Source of the DNA: Caulobacter sp. Root655
GTDB taxonomy: Bacteria > Pseudomonadota > Alphaproteobacteria > Caulobacterales > Caulobacteraceae
DNA: 64,000 bases
Assembly: GCF_001427665.1 (NCBI RefSeq)
Contig: NZ_LMHC01000002.1
Coordinates: 183,982 to 247,981 of the forward strand
Direction of reading: 5' to 3'
The notes beneath the pieces were generated by a model that did no database searches, was not told the DNA's origin, and saw only the letters and a list, made by a program, of their open reading frames with translations. This document shows positions 48,200 through 58,664 of the stretch, one piece after another; the first letter of the stretch is position 1, and each line of letters starts with the position of its first letter. The position numbers and the translations under genes are program-made.

Positions 48200-48990
48200 C
48201 CCAAATCCACCCGAGCGCCATCGTCTCCCCCGAAGCGGAGCTGGGCCAGGACGTCGAGATCGGCCCGTTCTGCACCGTGGGCCCCAAGGTCCAGCTGGGC
48301 GACGGCGTCCGCCTGGTTTCGCACGTCGTGGTCGACGGCGCGACGGCGATCGGGGCCGGCACCCAGGTCTATCCGTTCGCCTTCCTGGGCGGCGCGCCCC
48401 AGCACCTGGCCCACAAGGGCGAGGACACCCGCCTGGTGATCGGCGAGCGCAACACCATCCGCGAACACGTCACCATGCACACCGGCACGGTGGGCGGCGG
48501 CGGGGTGACGACGGTGGGCTCGGACAGCCTCTACATGGTCGGCGCCCACGTGGCCCACGACTGCGTGATCGGCGACCGGGTGACCTTCGCCAACAACGCC
48601 ACCCTGGGCGGTCACGTGGTGATCGGCGACTTCGTGTTCATGGGCGGGCTTTCGGCCGTCCACCAGTTCACCCGCATCGGCCGCTATTCGTTCGTCGGCG
48701 GCGGCGGCGTGGTGACCAAGGACATCATCCCCTACGGCTCGGTGTGGGGCAACCACGCCCACCTCGAGGGCCTGAACCTGGTGGGCCTGAAGCGCCGCGG
48801 TTTCACACGCGAGGCGATCAACGCCCTGCGGGCCGCCTACCGCCTGCTGTTCGCCGACGAGGGCACCTTCCAGGAGCGCCTGGACGACGTGGTCGAGGCC
48901 CATGCCGGCACGCCGGAGGTGATGGAGATCGTCGACTTCATCCGCGCCGAGGCCAACCGGCCCCTGTGCCTTCCCGAGCGCGAGGTCTAG
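48196..48990 (+). CDS. lpxA: Acyl-[acyl-carrier-protein]--UDP-N-acetylglucosamine O-acyltransferase
   Basis: 264 aa. It performs the first step of lipid A synthesis. The hexapeptide beta-helix begins [21 protein letters not shown]; the catalytic His is in the stretch [14 protein letters not shown]; the C-terminal helices contain [22 protein letters not shown]. The ATG overlaps the fabZ stop. lpxI follows after 6 bp. Confidence 0.97.
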   Translation: MTQIHPSAIVSPEAELGQDVEIGPFCTVGPKVQLGDGVRLVSHVVVDGATAIGAGTQVYPFAFLGGAPQHLAHKGEDTRLVIGERNTIREHVTMHTGTVGGGGVTTVGSDSLYMVGAHVAHDCVIGDRVTFANNATLGGHVVIGDFVFMGGLSAVHQFTRIGRYSFVGGGGVVTKDIIPYGSVWGNHAHLEGLNLVGLKRRGFTREAINALRAAYRLLFADEGTFQERLDDVVEAHAGTPEVMEIVDFIRAEANRPLCLPEREV

Positions 48991-48996
48991 GGGACC

Positions 48997-49839
48997 ATGC
49001 GCAAGCTTGGTCTGATCGCCGGCGGGGGGTCCCTGCCGCTGGAACTGGCGGCCCATTGCGAGGCTGCCAACCGTCCGTTCGCGGTGATGCGTCTGCGCGC
49101 CTTCGCCGACCCGGCCCTGGCCCGCTATCCGGGCGTCGAGGTCGGGCTGGGCGAGTTCGGCAAGGTGTTCAAGGCGCTGCGGGCCGAGGGCTGCGAAGCC
49201 GTGTGCTTCGCCGGGGTCGTCGATCGTCCAGATTTCACGGCCATCAAGCCCGACCTGCGCGGCCTGACCGTGATCCCGGGCCTGATCAACGCCGCGCGCA
49301 AGGGCGACGACGCCCTGCTGCGCCGGCTGCTGGCCGAGTTCGAGAAGGAAGGTTTCGCCGTCGAGGGCGCCCACGAGGTGCGCGGCGAGATGACCCTGCC
49401 ACGTGGCGCCCTGGGGCGCCATTCGCCCACGGAGGGCCATGTCGCAGACATGGACCGCGCCCTGACAGTGGCCCGGGCGATCGGCGCGCTGGACGTCGGC
49501 CAGGGCGCCGTGGTCTGCGACGGCCTGGTCCTGGCCGTCGAGGCCCAGGAGGGCACCGACGGCATGCTGCGCCGGGTGGCCGAGTTGCCCCAGGCGATCC
49601 GCGGCAACGCCGAGCGTCCGCGCGGCGTGCTGGCCAAGGCGCCCAAGCCGATCCAGCATACCAAGGTCGACCTGCCGACCATCGGCGTGGCCACCCTGCA
49701 GCGCGCGGCCCGGGCCGGCCTGGCCGGCGTGGTCGGCGAGGCGGGGCGGCTGCTGATCGTCGACCGCGAGCAGGTCATCGCCTGCGCCGACGATCTGGGC
49801 CTGTTCGTGTACGGGGTCGAACCGCGGGTCGAGACGTGA
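48997..49839 (+). CDS. lpxI: UDP-2,3-diacylglucosamine diphosphatase LpxI
   Basis: 280 aa. It hydrolyses UDP-2,3-diacylglucosamine to lipid X, replacing LpxH; the activity was established with the Caulobacter enzyme. Sequence marks: GLIAGGGSLPLELAAHCEA, FVVG-like FAGVVDRPDFTAIKPDLRG, GAHEVRGEMTLPRGALG, and the C-terminal DUF1009 region with VCDGLVLAVEAQEGTDGML. It sits between lpxA and lpxB exactly where the missing pathway step is needed, and its stop overlaps the lpxB start. Confidence 0.95.
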   Translation: MRKLGLIAGGGSLPLELAAHCEAANRPFAVMRLRAFADPALARYPGVEVGLGEFGKVFKALRAEGCEAVCFAGVVDRPDFTAIKPDLRGLTVIPGLINAARKGDDALLRRLLAEFEKEGFAVEGAHEVRGEMTLPRGALGRHSPTEGHVADMDRALTVARAIGALDVGQGAVVCDGLVLAVEAQEGTDGMLRRVAELPQAIRGNAERPRGVLAKAPKPIQHTKVDLPTIGVATLQRAARAGLAGVVGEAGRLLIVDREQVIACADDLGLFVYGVEPRVET

Positions 49840-51023
49840 CCCCCGAAAGCCGGCCCCTGACGGTGATGCTGGTGGCCGCCGAGGCCTCCGGCGACGCTCT
49901 CGGGGCCGGCCTGGCCCGAGCCCTGCGCGCCCGACTGGGGCCCGACCAGGTCCGCTTCGTCGGGATCGGCGGCGCCAAGATGGCGCTGGAGGGCGTCGAG
50001 AGCCCCTTCGACATCGCCCAGCTGTCGATCCTGGGCATCGTGGAGAGCCTGAAGGCCTATCCCCGGGCCATGGCCCGCCTGAAGGACACCCTGGCCCTGG
50101 CGGCCCGGGAAAAGCCCGATGTGGCCGTGCTGATCGACTCCTGGGGCTTCAACATCCGCCTGGCCAAGGCGCTGCGAAAGCAGGACCCCGGCCTGCCGCT
50201 GGTCAAGTACGTCGCGCCCCAGGTCTGGGCCTATCGGGCCGGCCGCGCCAAGGACCTGGCCGGGGCGGTGGACCTGCTGCTGTCGATCCAGCCGATGGAT
50301 CGGCCGTACTTCGACGCCGCGGGCCTTCCCAGCGTGTTCGTCGGCAACTCGGCCCTGGCCCATGATTTCAGCCGCGCCGACCCGGCCCGGCTGCGGGCCG
50401 CGATCGGCGCTGGCGAGAGCGACCCGATCCTGCTGGTCCTGCCCGGCAGCCGCCCCTCGGAGATCGAGCGGGTCATGCCGCCGTTCGAGGACGCCGTGCG
50501 CCGCTTGAAGGCCGAACGTCCGAACCTGCATGTCGTGGCGCCCGCCGCCTCGACCGTGGCCGACCTGGTCAAGGCCCGGGTCGCGGCCTGGCCGTTCCGC
50601 GCTCATGTCATCGAGGACGACGCCGCGAAGGACGACGCCATGACGGCCGGCACGGTCGCCCTGGCCTGTAGCGGCACGGTGACCACCGAACTGGCCCTGG
50701 CCGGCTGCCCCATGGTCGTCGGCTATCGCACCGGCGCGGTGACCTACTGGCTGCTGAAGCGACTGTTCAAACCGCACTGGGTGACGCTGTTCAACATCGC
50801 TGCCGACGACACCGTCGCGCCGGAGCTGTTGCAGGACGCCTGCACGGGAGAGGCGCTGGCCGCCGAGGTCGCGCGACGTCTGGACGATCCGCGGCTTCGC
50901 GCCCGGCAGGCCGCCGCCCAGACCGCCGCCCTGATCCGCATGGGCCGGGGCATGCCCGACCCATCCGAGGCGGCCGCGTCAGCCCTGCTGGACTTCCTCC
51001 GGGGGCGTGGACGCGCGGTCTAG
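49836..51023 (+). CDS. lpxB: Lipid-A-disaccharide synthase
   Basis: 395 aa from GTG 49836 (GTGA overlap with lpxI). It condenses lipid X with UDP-diacylglucosamine. GT19 motifs: VAAEASGDALGAGLARAL, VRFVGIGGAKMALEG, DSWGFNIRLAKALRK, YVAPQVWAYRAGRAK and LLVLPGSRPSEIERVMP, plus the donor region SGTVTTELALAGCPMVVGYRT. It ends the lipid A cluster. The final 45 bp overlap the 3' end of the convergent histidine kinase gene. Confidence 0.95.
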   Translation: MTPESRPLTVMLVAAEASGDALGAGLARALRARLGPDQVRFVGIGGAKMALEGVESPFDIAQLSILGIVESLKAYPRAMARLKDTLALAAREKPDVAVLIDSWGFNIRLAKALRKQDPGLPLVKYVAPQVWAYRAGRAKDLAGAVDLLLSIQPMDRPYFDAAGLPSVFVGNSALAHDFSRADPARLRAAIGAGESDPILLVLPGSRPSEIERVMPPFEDAVRRLKAERPNLHVVAPAASTVADLVKARVAAWPFRAHVIEDDAAKDDAMTAGTVALACSGTVTTELALAGCPMVVGYRTGAVTYWLLKRLFKPHWVTLFNIAADDTVAPELLQDACTGEALAAEVARRLDDPRLRARQAAAQTAALIRMGRGMPDPSEAAASALLDFLRGRGRAV

Positions 51024-52853
51024 ACCGGCCGTCATCTGCCGGTCGGCGACACGCGTCAGGGCCCGGTCCACGGCCAAGAACAGCGTCGCCACGTCGATCG
51101 GCTTGGCGACATGGTCGTCGAAACCCTCGGCGAGCAGGTTTTGCACCTGATGGCTCATGGCGTTGGCCGTCAGGGCGATGATCGGCGTCCGGGCTCGCCC
51201 CTCGGCGGCCTCGCGGCGACGGATCTCCTGGGTGGCGGCGATGCCGTCCATCAGCGGCATGTGAACGTCCATCAGCACCAGGTCCCAGTCGCCGTCGCGC
51301 CAGGCGCCCACCGCCTGGGCGCCGTTGGCGACCATCACCGGCTCGATCCCGGCCTGGCCGAGAATGGCCCGCAGCACCAGCTGGTTGACGTGGTTGTCCT
51401 CGGCGGCCAGCACCCGCGGCGGCGAGGATCGGGGCGTGGCGGGAGCGTCGAGCGGGGTCCTGGCCGGGGCGACGAGGGCGGCGCTCAGTCGGTCGGCCGG
51501 CAGGAAGACGGTGAAGGTCGAGCCGTGGTCGACCGCGCTGGCGACGTCGATCGCGCCGCCCATCAGGCCGCACAGCTCCCGGCAGATCGCCAGGCCCAGG
51601 CCAGTGCCGCCGTGTCGTCGGGTGCTGGAAGCGTCCAGCTGGCTGAACTTGCCGAACAGCCGGTCCAGATTGTCCGGCGCGACGCCGACCCCGGTGTCCG
51701 ACACCGCGATCTCCAGCACGCCGTCGTTCAGCCGGGCCGAGAGATCGACGCCGCCCTGGGGCGTGAACTTCACCGCGTTGGACAGCAGGTTGCCGATCAC
51801 CTGCCGCAGCCGCAGCGGATCGCCGTGATGGAGGCCGCGCGCCTCGGGGGCGATGGTCAGGGTGTAGCGAAGACCCTTTTCGACCGCGGGCGCCGAGAAG
51901 GCGTGGTGGCAGCCGACCAGCAGTTCGGGCAGGTCGAAGGCGACGGTCTCGATCTCCAGCCGACCGGCCTCGATCTTCGACAGGTCGAGCACATCGTTGA
52001 GGACCGCGGTCAGGCCTTCGCCGGACTTGCGGACGATCTTCAGGCGTTCGCGCTGGACCTCGCTTAGCGGGTCGGCCTCCATCACCTGCAACATGCCCAG
52101 CACGCCGTTCAGGGGCGTGCGGATCTCGTGGCTCATGGTGGCCAGGAAGGTGGTCTTGGCGGTGTTGGCGGCGGCGGCCTCGGCCTCCTTGTCGCGAGCG
52201 ACGGCCAGGGCGTTCATCAGTCGCTGCTGCGAGGCGGCGCGGTGCAGGGCGGCGACCAGCACATAGGCCAGGAAGGAGGCGGCGGCGACGAAGGCCACCA
52301 GGGACTGGCCCAGTGTCTCCCCGCCCTGGGGACGCAGCAGGGCGGCGGCGGCGGCCAGCAGCACGGCGAGCAAGGAAGCGGCCCCGATCCGGCGCGAGAT
52401 CGGAAACTCGGCGGTGCTGCTCAGCGCCACGGCCCCCAGCATGGCCGCGCCGGCCACGGCGGCCGCCCGGGCGCCGTCAACGACCATGGCGAACGGCAGC
52501 AGGCAATAGGCGCCGGTATAGACGAAGGTCACGCCGGCGATCAGCCACTCTTGGGCCCGGCTGGGCGCGGGCGTGCGATCGACCCAGCGGCCGAGCGCCA
52601 GGTTGAGACCGATGAACACGCAGACCGCGACCAGCCAGCCGATGATCAGGCGAGTGTCCAGCCACACCGCCGAGCCGGCCGCGGCGACCAGCGACATCGG
52701 CAGGATCGTCAGGAGATCACGGCGCCGATGGGCCGTGATGCCGGTCCAGGCCTGGGATGGGTCGCGGATCGTCAAGCTGAACTCCGGAAGACCCCGGCAA
52801 TGTCGGCCTCGGGCGTTAAGCAAGCCTTTAAGATCCGCTTCATGGCTCTCCAT
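50979..52853 (-). CDS. Hybrid sensor histidine kinase/response regulator
   Basis: 624 aa. The N-terminal third (about 45-200) has about six hydrophobic segments and no extracytoplasmic sensor domain of note. After a coiled-coil linker the H-box ATMSHEIRTPLNGVLG has His242. The ATPase domain shows QVIGNLLSNAVKFTPQGG, DTGVGVAPDNLDRLFGKF and HGGTGLGLAICRELCGLMGG. A C-terminal receiver domain has VLAAEDNHVNQLVLRA and the phospho-acceptor Asp529 in LVLMDVHMPLMDG. There is no separate regulator gene nearby. The input signal and target are unknown. Confidence 0.92.
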   Translation of the reverse strand: MESHEADLKGLLNARGRHCRGLPEFSLTIRDPSQAWTGITAHRRRDLLTILPMSLVAAAGSAVWLDTRLIIGWLVAVCVFIGLNLALGRWVDRTPAPSRAQEWLIAGVTFVYTGAYCLLPFAMVVDGARAAAVAGAAMLGAVALSSTAEFPISRRIGAASLLAVLLAAAAALLRPQGGETLGQSLVAFVAAASFLAYVLVAALHRAASQQRLMNALAVARDKEAEAAAANTAKTTFLATMSHEIRTPLNGVLGMLQVMEADPLSEVQRERLKIVRKSGEGLTAVLNDVLDLSKIEAGRLEIETVAFDLPELLVGCHHAFSAPAVEKGLRYTLTIAPEARGLHHGDPLRLRQVIGNLLSNAVKFTPQGGVDLSARLNDGVLEIAVSDTGVGVAPDNLDRLFGKFSQLDASSTRRHGGTGLGLAICRELCGLMGGAIDVASAVDHGSTFTVFLPADRLSAALVAPARTPLDAPATPRSSPPRVLAAEDNHVNQLVLRAILGQAGIEPVMVANGAQAVGAWRDGDWDLVLMDVHMPLMDGIAATQEIRRREAAEGRARTPIIALTANAMSHQVQNLLAEGFDDHVAKPIDVATLFLAVDRALTRVADRQMTAGLDRASTPPEEVQQG

Positions 52854-52903
52854 TAGGTTGGAATCACTGGCGAACTTCTCGTCGCCAGGTCTGGAGCCCT
52901 TGC

Positions 52904-54538
52904 GTGCCGATCTTTTCGATCGCCCCTCTGACGCCCCTGACGCCGAACACTCCGGTGAACCGGGGCGAGTCGAGCGCCGATGCGCTCGCGCGGGCCGCGA
53001 TCGTCCAGACCGTCGAGACCCTGGGCGCGATGATCGGCCAGTCCCATTCCGAGGTCGCCAATCCCGCCGTCAAGGACGGGGTGGGGGAGGGCGAGCTGGA
53101 CCGCGCCAAGGCCGCCGAGGCCGCTCGCGCCGCCGCCCATCCCGCCACCTTGCCCGACACCCCGGCCCGCGCGGTCGCCGCCGCCGCCAGCCGCGCCGCC
53201 GGCCGTCAGGCCGGCCTGGCGCCGCTGATGGCCGACATGGCCCAGGCCGCCGCCGAGCCCGGCGTGCCCCGATCCGTCAAGGCGGCGATCGACCAGGTCC
53301 TGGCCCTGCGCGCTCGGATGGACGGCCAGATCAGCGGTCCGGAAGTTCGCCAGGCCCTGCAGCGTTCGGGCCTGTTCCTCGAGGCCCGACTGGCCGCCGC
53401 CACGCCGGCCGACGGCGTCTCCCGCCAGCCGACCGGCACCCTGACCGCCCCGCCGAAGGTCGTCCCCACGCCGACGCCCAACAGCGACATGAAGGCCGCC
53501 CTGCTGGTGTTCCGCGAGGTGGTGAAGACCTGGATGGACACCGCGCCGCCTACCTCGGCCCAGGCCGGCGGCCTCGCGACGCCCCCAGCGACGTCTTCGA
53601 CGCCGAATCCGGCCGCGTCGGCGGCGGCGTTTTCGGCCCTGCTCGCCGATCGCGGCACGCCCCAGGCGCTGACCGCCGCTCCCGCCGTTCCGATGCTCGA
53701 TCCAGGCGAGGAGGCGCTGCCTGCCAAGCCCGTGCCGGCTGAAGAGGCGCCTCAAGGCCTCCAAAAGCCGGCGGCCGCCTGGTCGGCCGCCTGGAACGCG
53801 TCACGCGCCGGGCGTCCGCCGTCATCGCCACCCCAGCCGGCGCCGCTGCCGGCCTTCGGGGCGATCGTCGCCGACGACTTCCCGCCCTTGCCGCTGGCCG
53901 CCCGCGCGCCCACGGCCGCCGCCCTGGCCTATGGCGGGCCCGAGGTCGCGGCCGGCGCGCCGTCGAACACCCCGCCGCCTTATGCCGGCGCTCCGACCCA
54001 CGCCCAGGCCGCCGCCCAGCCGGGCCTGCCGCCCGGTTCGGACCCCCGCGCCATCGGCCATCGCCTGTTGGCCGAGACCGGCGCGGCCCTGGCCCGTACC
54101 GAACTGTTGCAGATCGCTTCGCTGCCCGAGGCGCCGGCCGCTGGCCGGCCCGTCGAGGAACAGGGCGCGCGCTGGGTGTTCGACATGCCGTTCCTGACGC
54201 CCCAGGGGCCCGCCGTGGCCCAGTTCGAGATCAGCCGCGACGGCGGCGGCGCGGGGGGGGAGGGTGGCCGCCAGATGGGCCGCACCTGGCGCGCCCGCTT
54301 CTCGCTGGACGTCGAGCCCATGGGCCCGGTCCACGCCCAGGTGGCCCTGACCGGCGACCGGGCCCGCGTCTCGCTGTGGGCCGAGCGTCCCGCCAGCATG
54401 GCCCGCCTGCGCGGCGGCCAGGATCGCCTGGACGCCGCCCTGCGCGAGGCCGCCCTGGAGCCCGAGGTCGCCTTCCACGCCGGCCAGCCGCGTAGCGCCG
54501 CCGCCGCGCCCGGCCAGTTCCTGGATCAAGCCACATGA
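52904..54538 (+). CDS. FliK-like flagellar hook-length control protein
   Basis: 544 aa from GTG 52904. The first 400 residues are Ala/Pro-rich and low complexity, as in ruler proteins. The C-terminal 100 residues match the Flg_hook domain: AQFEISRDGGG, MGRTWRARFSLDVEPMGPVHAQVALTGDRARVSLWAERP and LDAALREAALEPEVAFHAG. FliK acts as an export substrate that switches the flagellar type III apparatus by touching FlhB. The next gene, overlapping by 4 bp, is an FlhB C-terminal homologue, which supports a secretion role. Not in a flagellar cluster here. A TTAA-N8-TTAA near 52816 is one base off the CtrA spacing. Confidence 0.75.
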   Translation: MPIFSIAPLTPLTPNTPVNRGESSADALARAAIVQTVETLGAMIGQSHSEVANPAVKDGVGEGELDRAKAAEAARAAAHPATLPDTPARAVAAAASRAAGRQAGLAPLMADMAQAAAEPGVPRSVKAAIDQVLALRARMDGQISGPEVRQALQRSGLFLEARLAAATPADGVSRQPTGTLTAPPKVVPTPTPNSDMKAALLVFREVVKTWMDTAPPTSAQAGGLATPPATSSTPNPAASAAAFSALLADRGTPQALTAAPAVPMLDPGEEALPAKPVPAEEAPQGLQKPAAAWSAAWNASRAGRPPSSPPQPAPLPAFGAIVADDFPPLPLAARAPTAAALAYGGPEVAAGAPSNTPPPYAGAPTHAQAAAQPGLPPGSDPRAIGHRLLAETGAALARTELLQIASLPEAPAAGRPVEEQGARWVFDMPFLTPQGPAVAQFEISRDGGGAGGEGGRQMGRTWRARFSLDVEPMGPVHAQVALTGDRARVSLWAERPASMARLRGGQDRLDAALREAALEPEVAFHAGQPRSAAAAPGQFLDQAT

Positions 54539-54807
54539 CGGGGGCCATTTCCCGCGCGACGCCACGCATCGCCGTGGCCCTGCAATACGAGGAGCCGAAC
54601 GCCCCGCGCGTGGTGGCCACCGGTCGCGGCTGGGTCGGCGACAAGATCGTCGAGACGGCCCGCGAACACGGCGTGCCGATCGAGGAGAACCCGGCCCTGG
54701 CCCAGGCCCTGTCGACCATCGAGCTCGACGAGGAGATTCCCGAGGCCCTCTACCGGGCCGTGGCCGAGATCCTGGGCTTCATCCTGCGCACGGCGGAGAC
54801 GCGGTAG
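54535..54807 (+). CDS. Stand-alone FlhB C-terminal domain protein (FlhB-like stub)
   Basis: 90 aa, ATGA overlap with the FliK-like gene. Residues 8-85 align by eye with the cytoplasmic switch domain of FlhB/YscU: PRIAVALQYEEPNAPRVVATG, then GDKIVETAREHGVPIEENPALAQAL and LDEEIPEALYRAVAEILGFI. The membrane domain is absent and so is the autocleavage motif NPTH (TPRIAV is found in its place), so it corresponds to the post-cleavage fragment. Similar stubs (FlhX, YlqH) are known beside FliK-like genes. It could modulate export switching. Confidence 0.85.
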   Translation: MTGAISRATPRIAVALQYEEPNAPRVVATGRGWVGDKIVETAREHGVPIEENPALAQALSTIELDEEIPEALYRAVAEILGFILRTAETR

Positions 54808-54845
54808 GGTTCCAACCCACACATCCGCTCATCCCGGCGAATGCC

Positions 54846-55664
54846 CTAGCCGCGCCGGGTCGACTGCGCGAGCGCCAGGTCCGACCAGCGCCACCGACCC
54901 GTTCCCAAGGCCAGCCGAACAGACCTGGGACCATCGTTCAGGGAAATCAGGACGAGGCCGTGCACGGGGTCGGCGCGGCACGGCTCGGGCGCGAAGGCGA
55001 CCTCCATGGCGATGGCCTGCCGGATGCCGGCCAGGCCCTTGCCCTCCTCGCCGGAGTTTCGCATCCAGTCGCCATCCCAGACCATGATCGCCTTGCCGGC
55101 CGCCACGGCGTCGGGGTGGGCGCGAGCGATGGCGGACTGGATCCTCGGATTCTTCCGAAGCCCGTCCTGGATCAATCGCACCATGTTGCAGCCGCCGCCT
55201 TCGCCGCCGGCGCCGCCGCCTCCCGCTCCGGAGCCTGCGGTTCTCGCGCCGGCCAGTTCCGCCTCACCCAATCCGAAAACCGGCGCGGGTGTGGGAATTT
55301 CGCTGGCGGGCAGGGGCTCGACGTCGGGCGGCGGTGGCCTGCGGGTCGGCTTGAGACGGGAACGGGGCGGAGACTTGGCCGGCGAAGGCGGCGCGGCGGC
55401 GGGGGCCTTGGCCTTGGGCGCTTGAACCTTGGGCGGCGGCGGCGGCGGAGGAGGAGGAGGCGGTGGCGGCGCGACGAGCGCCACCACGATGGGCTCGACG
55501 TCCGGGACCATGGGCGGCTCCACCCGCGCGGACAGCAGGGCGAGCAGGAGCGCGGCATGGGCTCCGACGCTCACCGCCCCGGCCAGCCAGCTCCCGCGCT
55601 TGCCCAGAGCGCGGCGAACCGGCGCCTGACGATCCCGTTGGGGGTCCTGTGCTCGCCTGTTCAT
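54846..55664 (-). CDS. TonB-like periplasm-spanning protein with novel C-terminal domain
   Basis: 272 aa. A basic N-terminus and one membrane helix (about 28-46, SVGAHAALLLALLSA) are followed by the TonB-type linker: a run of 13 prolines, then a Lys/Pro/Ala-rich region to about residue 115, and a Gly-rich patch (SGAGGGGAGGEGGG). The C-terminal 115 residues begin CNMVRLIQDGLRKNPRIQSA and contain a second Cys (EPCRADP). They do not show the usual TonB YP-x-AR motif. The function could be energy transduction or envelope anchoring. A partial family D repeat arm abuts its stop. Confidence 0.7.
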   Translation of the reverse strand: MNRRAQDPQRDRQAPVRRALGKRGSWLAGAVSVGAHAALLLALLSARVEPPMVPDVEPIVVALVAPPPPPPPPPPPPPKVQAPKAKAPAAAPPSPAKSPPRSRLKPTRRPPPPDVEPLPASEIPTPAPVFGLGEAELAGARTAGSGAGGGGAGGEGGGCNMVRLIQDGLRKNPRIQSAIARAHPDAVAAGKAIMVWDGDWMRNSGEEGKGLAGIRQAIAMEVAFAPEPCRADPVHGLVLISLNDGPRSVRLALGTGRWRWSDLALAQSTRRG

Positions 55665-55788
55665 CGCACTCCAGAAACTGTTTTACGCTTGGTCACGACC
55701 TCTTCAGATCATTCGCCCGCGTCAGCATCGTGGCGCCAAGGTTGGAAAAAGCGAAGCGCCGCGAGCCGCTTCATAGGGTCGCGCCCAG

Positions 55789-55819
55789 CAAAAAGGCCCC
55801 GCTTTCGCGAGGCCTTTTC
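55789..55819 (-). terminator. Intrinsic terminator of gltA
   Basis: On the minus strand AAAAGGCCTCGC and GCGGGGCCTTTT form a stem with loop GAAA (one G-T pair), with a T-run at the 3' side of the stem. It starts 24 bp after the gltA stop. Confidence 0.8.
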
Positions 55820-55842
55820 CCGTTCGGCGGTCGGAGAAGCGC

Positions 55843-57123
<1,281 letters not shown>

Positions 57124-57190
57124 GCGAGAGACCCCTTCAATAATGGAACGATCAGTCCAGTTTTTGATTTCGCGGTTGCGTTATAGCGCC

Positions 57191-58630
57191 TCATGCGCGC
57201 GGCGACAGGGCGTCGTCAAGTCGCCCCAGAGACTCGTCGCGGCCAAGCGCGGCCATGATCTTGTTCAGGTCGGGCGCCTGGGCCCCGCCGGTGAGGATCC
57301 CACGCAGCGACGGACCGAACTTGCCAAAGCCCACGCTCTCGGATTCGGCGAAGGATTTCAACAGCGTCTCCAGTTCCGACACGCCCCAGGCCGGCGCCGC
57401 GGCCAATTGGGCGCGCAGCCGCGTCAGCCGTTCCACCGTCTCCTCATTGAGCTGCTTGAGGGTTTTTTCTTCGAGCGCCAGCGGACGCACCTTGAGGGCG
57501 AACGCGCAGTGTTCGGCCAACTCCAGGATGGTTTTGGCGCCCTCCTTGACCTGCGGAACGGTGGCCAGAAGGCGCGCGGCGGCGTCTTGCGGCAGGGGCG
57601 CGCCCTGGGCGTTCAGCGCTTTCAGCGTCAGATCGGCCAGGCGGCCGTCTTCGGCCACGCGCAGGTGCTGGCTGTTGATGAAGTTCAGCTTGGCCCAGTC
57701 CAGGCGGGCGGGGGCCTTGACCACGTCCTTGACGTCGAACCAGGCGATGGCCTGTTCGTCGCTGAACACCTCGTCGTCGCCATGGCCCCAACCCAGGCGG
57801 GCCAGGTAGTTGCGCAGGCCTTCGGGCAGGTAGCCCATGTCGGCGAACTCGCCGACCGCTTGCGCGCCATGACGCTTGCTCAGCTTGGCGCCGTCGGGGC
57901 CGTGGATCAGCGGGATGTGGCCGAAGGCCGGCAGGGTCCAGCCCATCGCCTGATAGATCAGGGTCTGGCGGGCGGCGTTGTTGAGGTGGTCGTCGCCGCG
58001 GATCACGTGAGTGACGCCCATGTCGTGGTCGTCCACCACCACGGCCAGGTTGTAGGTCGGGGCGCCGCCCTCTTGACCTTGGGGAGCCCGCAGCAGGACC
58101 AGGTCGTCCAGATCGGTGTTGTTGAAGGTCACCGGACCCTTGACCAGGTCGTCGACCAGGGTCGTGCCGTCCAGCGGGCCCTTGAAGCGGATGACGTGGG
58201 GCAGGGTCGGGTCGTTGGGCGGCGGGGCGTCGCGCCACGGCGAGCGCAGGGCCGGCCCGCCGGCCCGGGCGGCCTCGCGGGCCAGGGCCAGTTCCTCGAC
58301 GGTCATCCAGCAGCGATAGGCATGGCCGGTGTCGAGCAGTTGCTGGACGGCCTCGCGATGGCGGTCGGCCTGCTTGTGCTGGAAGACGACCGCGTCGTCG
58401 GATTTCATGCCCAGCCAGTCGAGGCCTTCGAAGATGGCGGCGACGGCCGGCTGCGTCGAACGCTCGCGATCGGTGTCCTCGACGCGAACAAGGAACTTTC
58501 CACCCGTATGGCGTGCATATAACCAGTTGAACAGCGCCGTGCGCGCGCCGCCGATGTGCAGGAAGCCGGTCGGCGACGGGGCGAAGCGGGTGACGACACC
58601 AGAGGTGGTCGTGGCGGGGGAATTGGTCAT
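57191..58630 (-). CDS. gltX: Glutamyl-tRNA synthetase
   Basis: 479 aa from ATG 58630; the frame continues 58 codons upstream, but those residues are shadow of comEC. Class I enzyme: the HIGH-type motif reads FAPSPTGFLHIGGARTALFN, ARVEDTDR-like LVRVEDTDRERST, and KMSKS is KLSKRHGA in IHGPDGAKLSKRHGAQAV. A C-terminal anticodon-binding domain is present. Divergent from comEC, with only 34 bp between the starts. Confidence 0.96.
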   Translation of the reverse strand: MTNSPATTTSGVVTRFAPSPTGFLHIGGARTALFNWLYARHTGGKFLVRVEDTDRERSTQPAVAAIFEGLDWLGMKSDDAVVFQHKQADRHREAVQQLLDTGHAYRCWMTVEELALAREAARAGGPALRSPWRDAPPPNDPTLPHVIRFKGPLDGTTLVDDLVKGPVTFNNTDLDDLVLLRAPQGQEGGAPTYNLAVVVDDHDMGVTHVIRGDDHLNNAARQTLIYQAMGWTLPAFGHIPLIHGPDGAKLSKRHGAQAVGEFADMGYLPEGLRNYLARLGWGHGDDEVFSDEQAIAWFDVKDVVKAPARLDWAKLNFINSQHLRVAEDGRLADLTLKALNAQGAPLPQDAAARLLATVPQVKEGAKTILELAEHCAFALKVRPLALEEKTLKQLNEETVERLTRLRAQLAAAPAWGVSELETLLKSFAESESVGFGKFGPSLRGILTGGAQAPDLNKIMAALGRDESLGRLDDALSPRA

Positions 58631-58664
58631 CGGGATCGAGGCTGACGCATTGGAGGCCACGGAT

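Noticed and set aside
52816..52831. CtrA binding site upstream of the FliK-like gene
   Set aside because: The two TTAA halves are 8 bp apart instead of 7, and the motif lies within the start of the divergent kinase gene; too weak to list as a feature.
54535..54807. FlhB-like stub as a pseudogene of a full flhB
   Set aside because: It has its own start coupled to the preceding gene, an intact domain, and no remnant of the membrane part upstream; similar stand-alone stubs are known.
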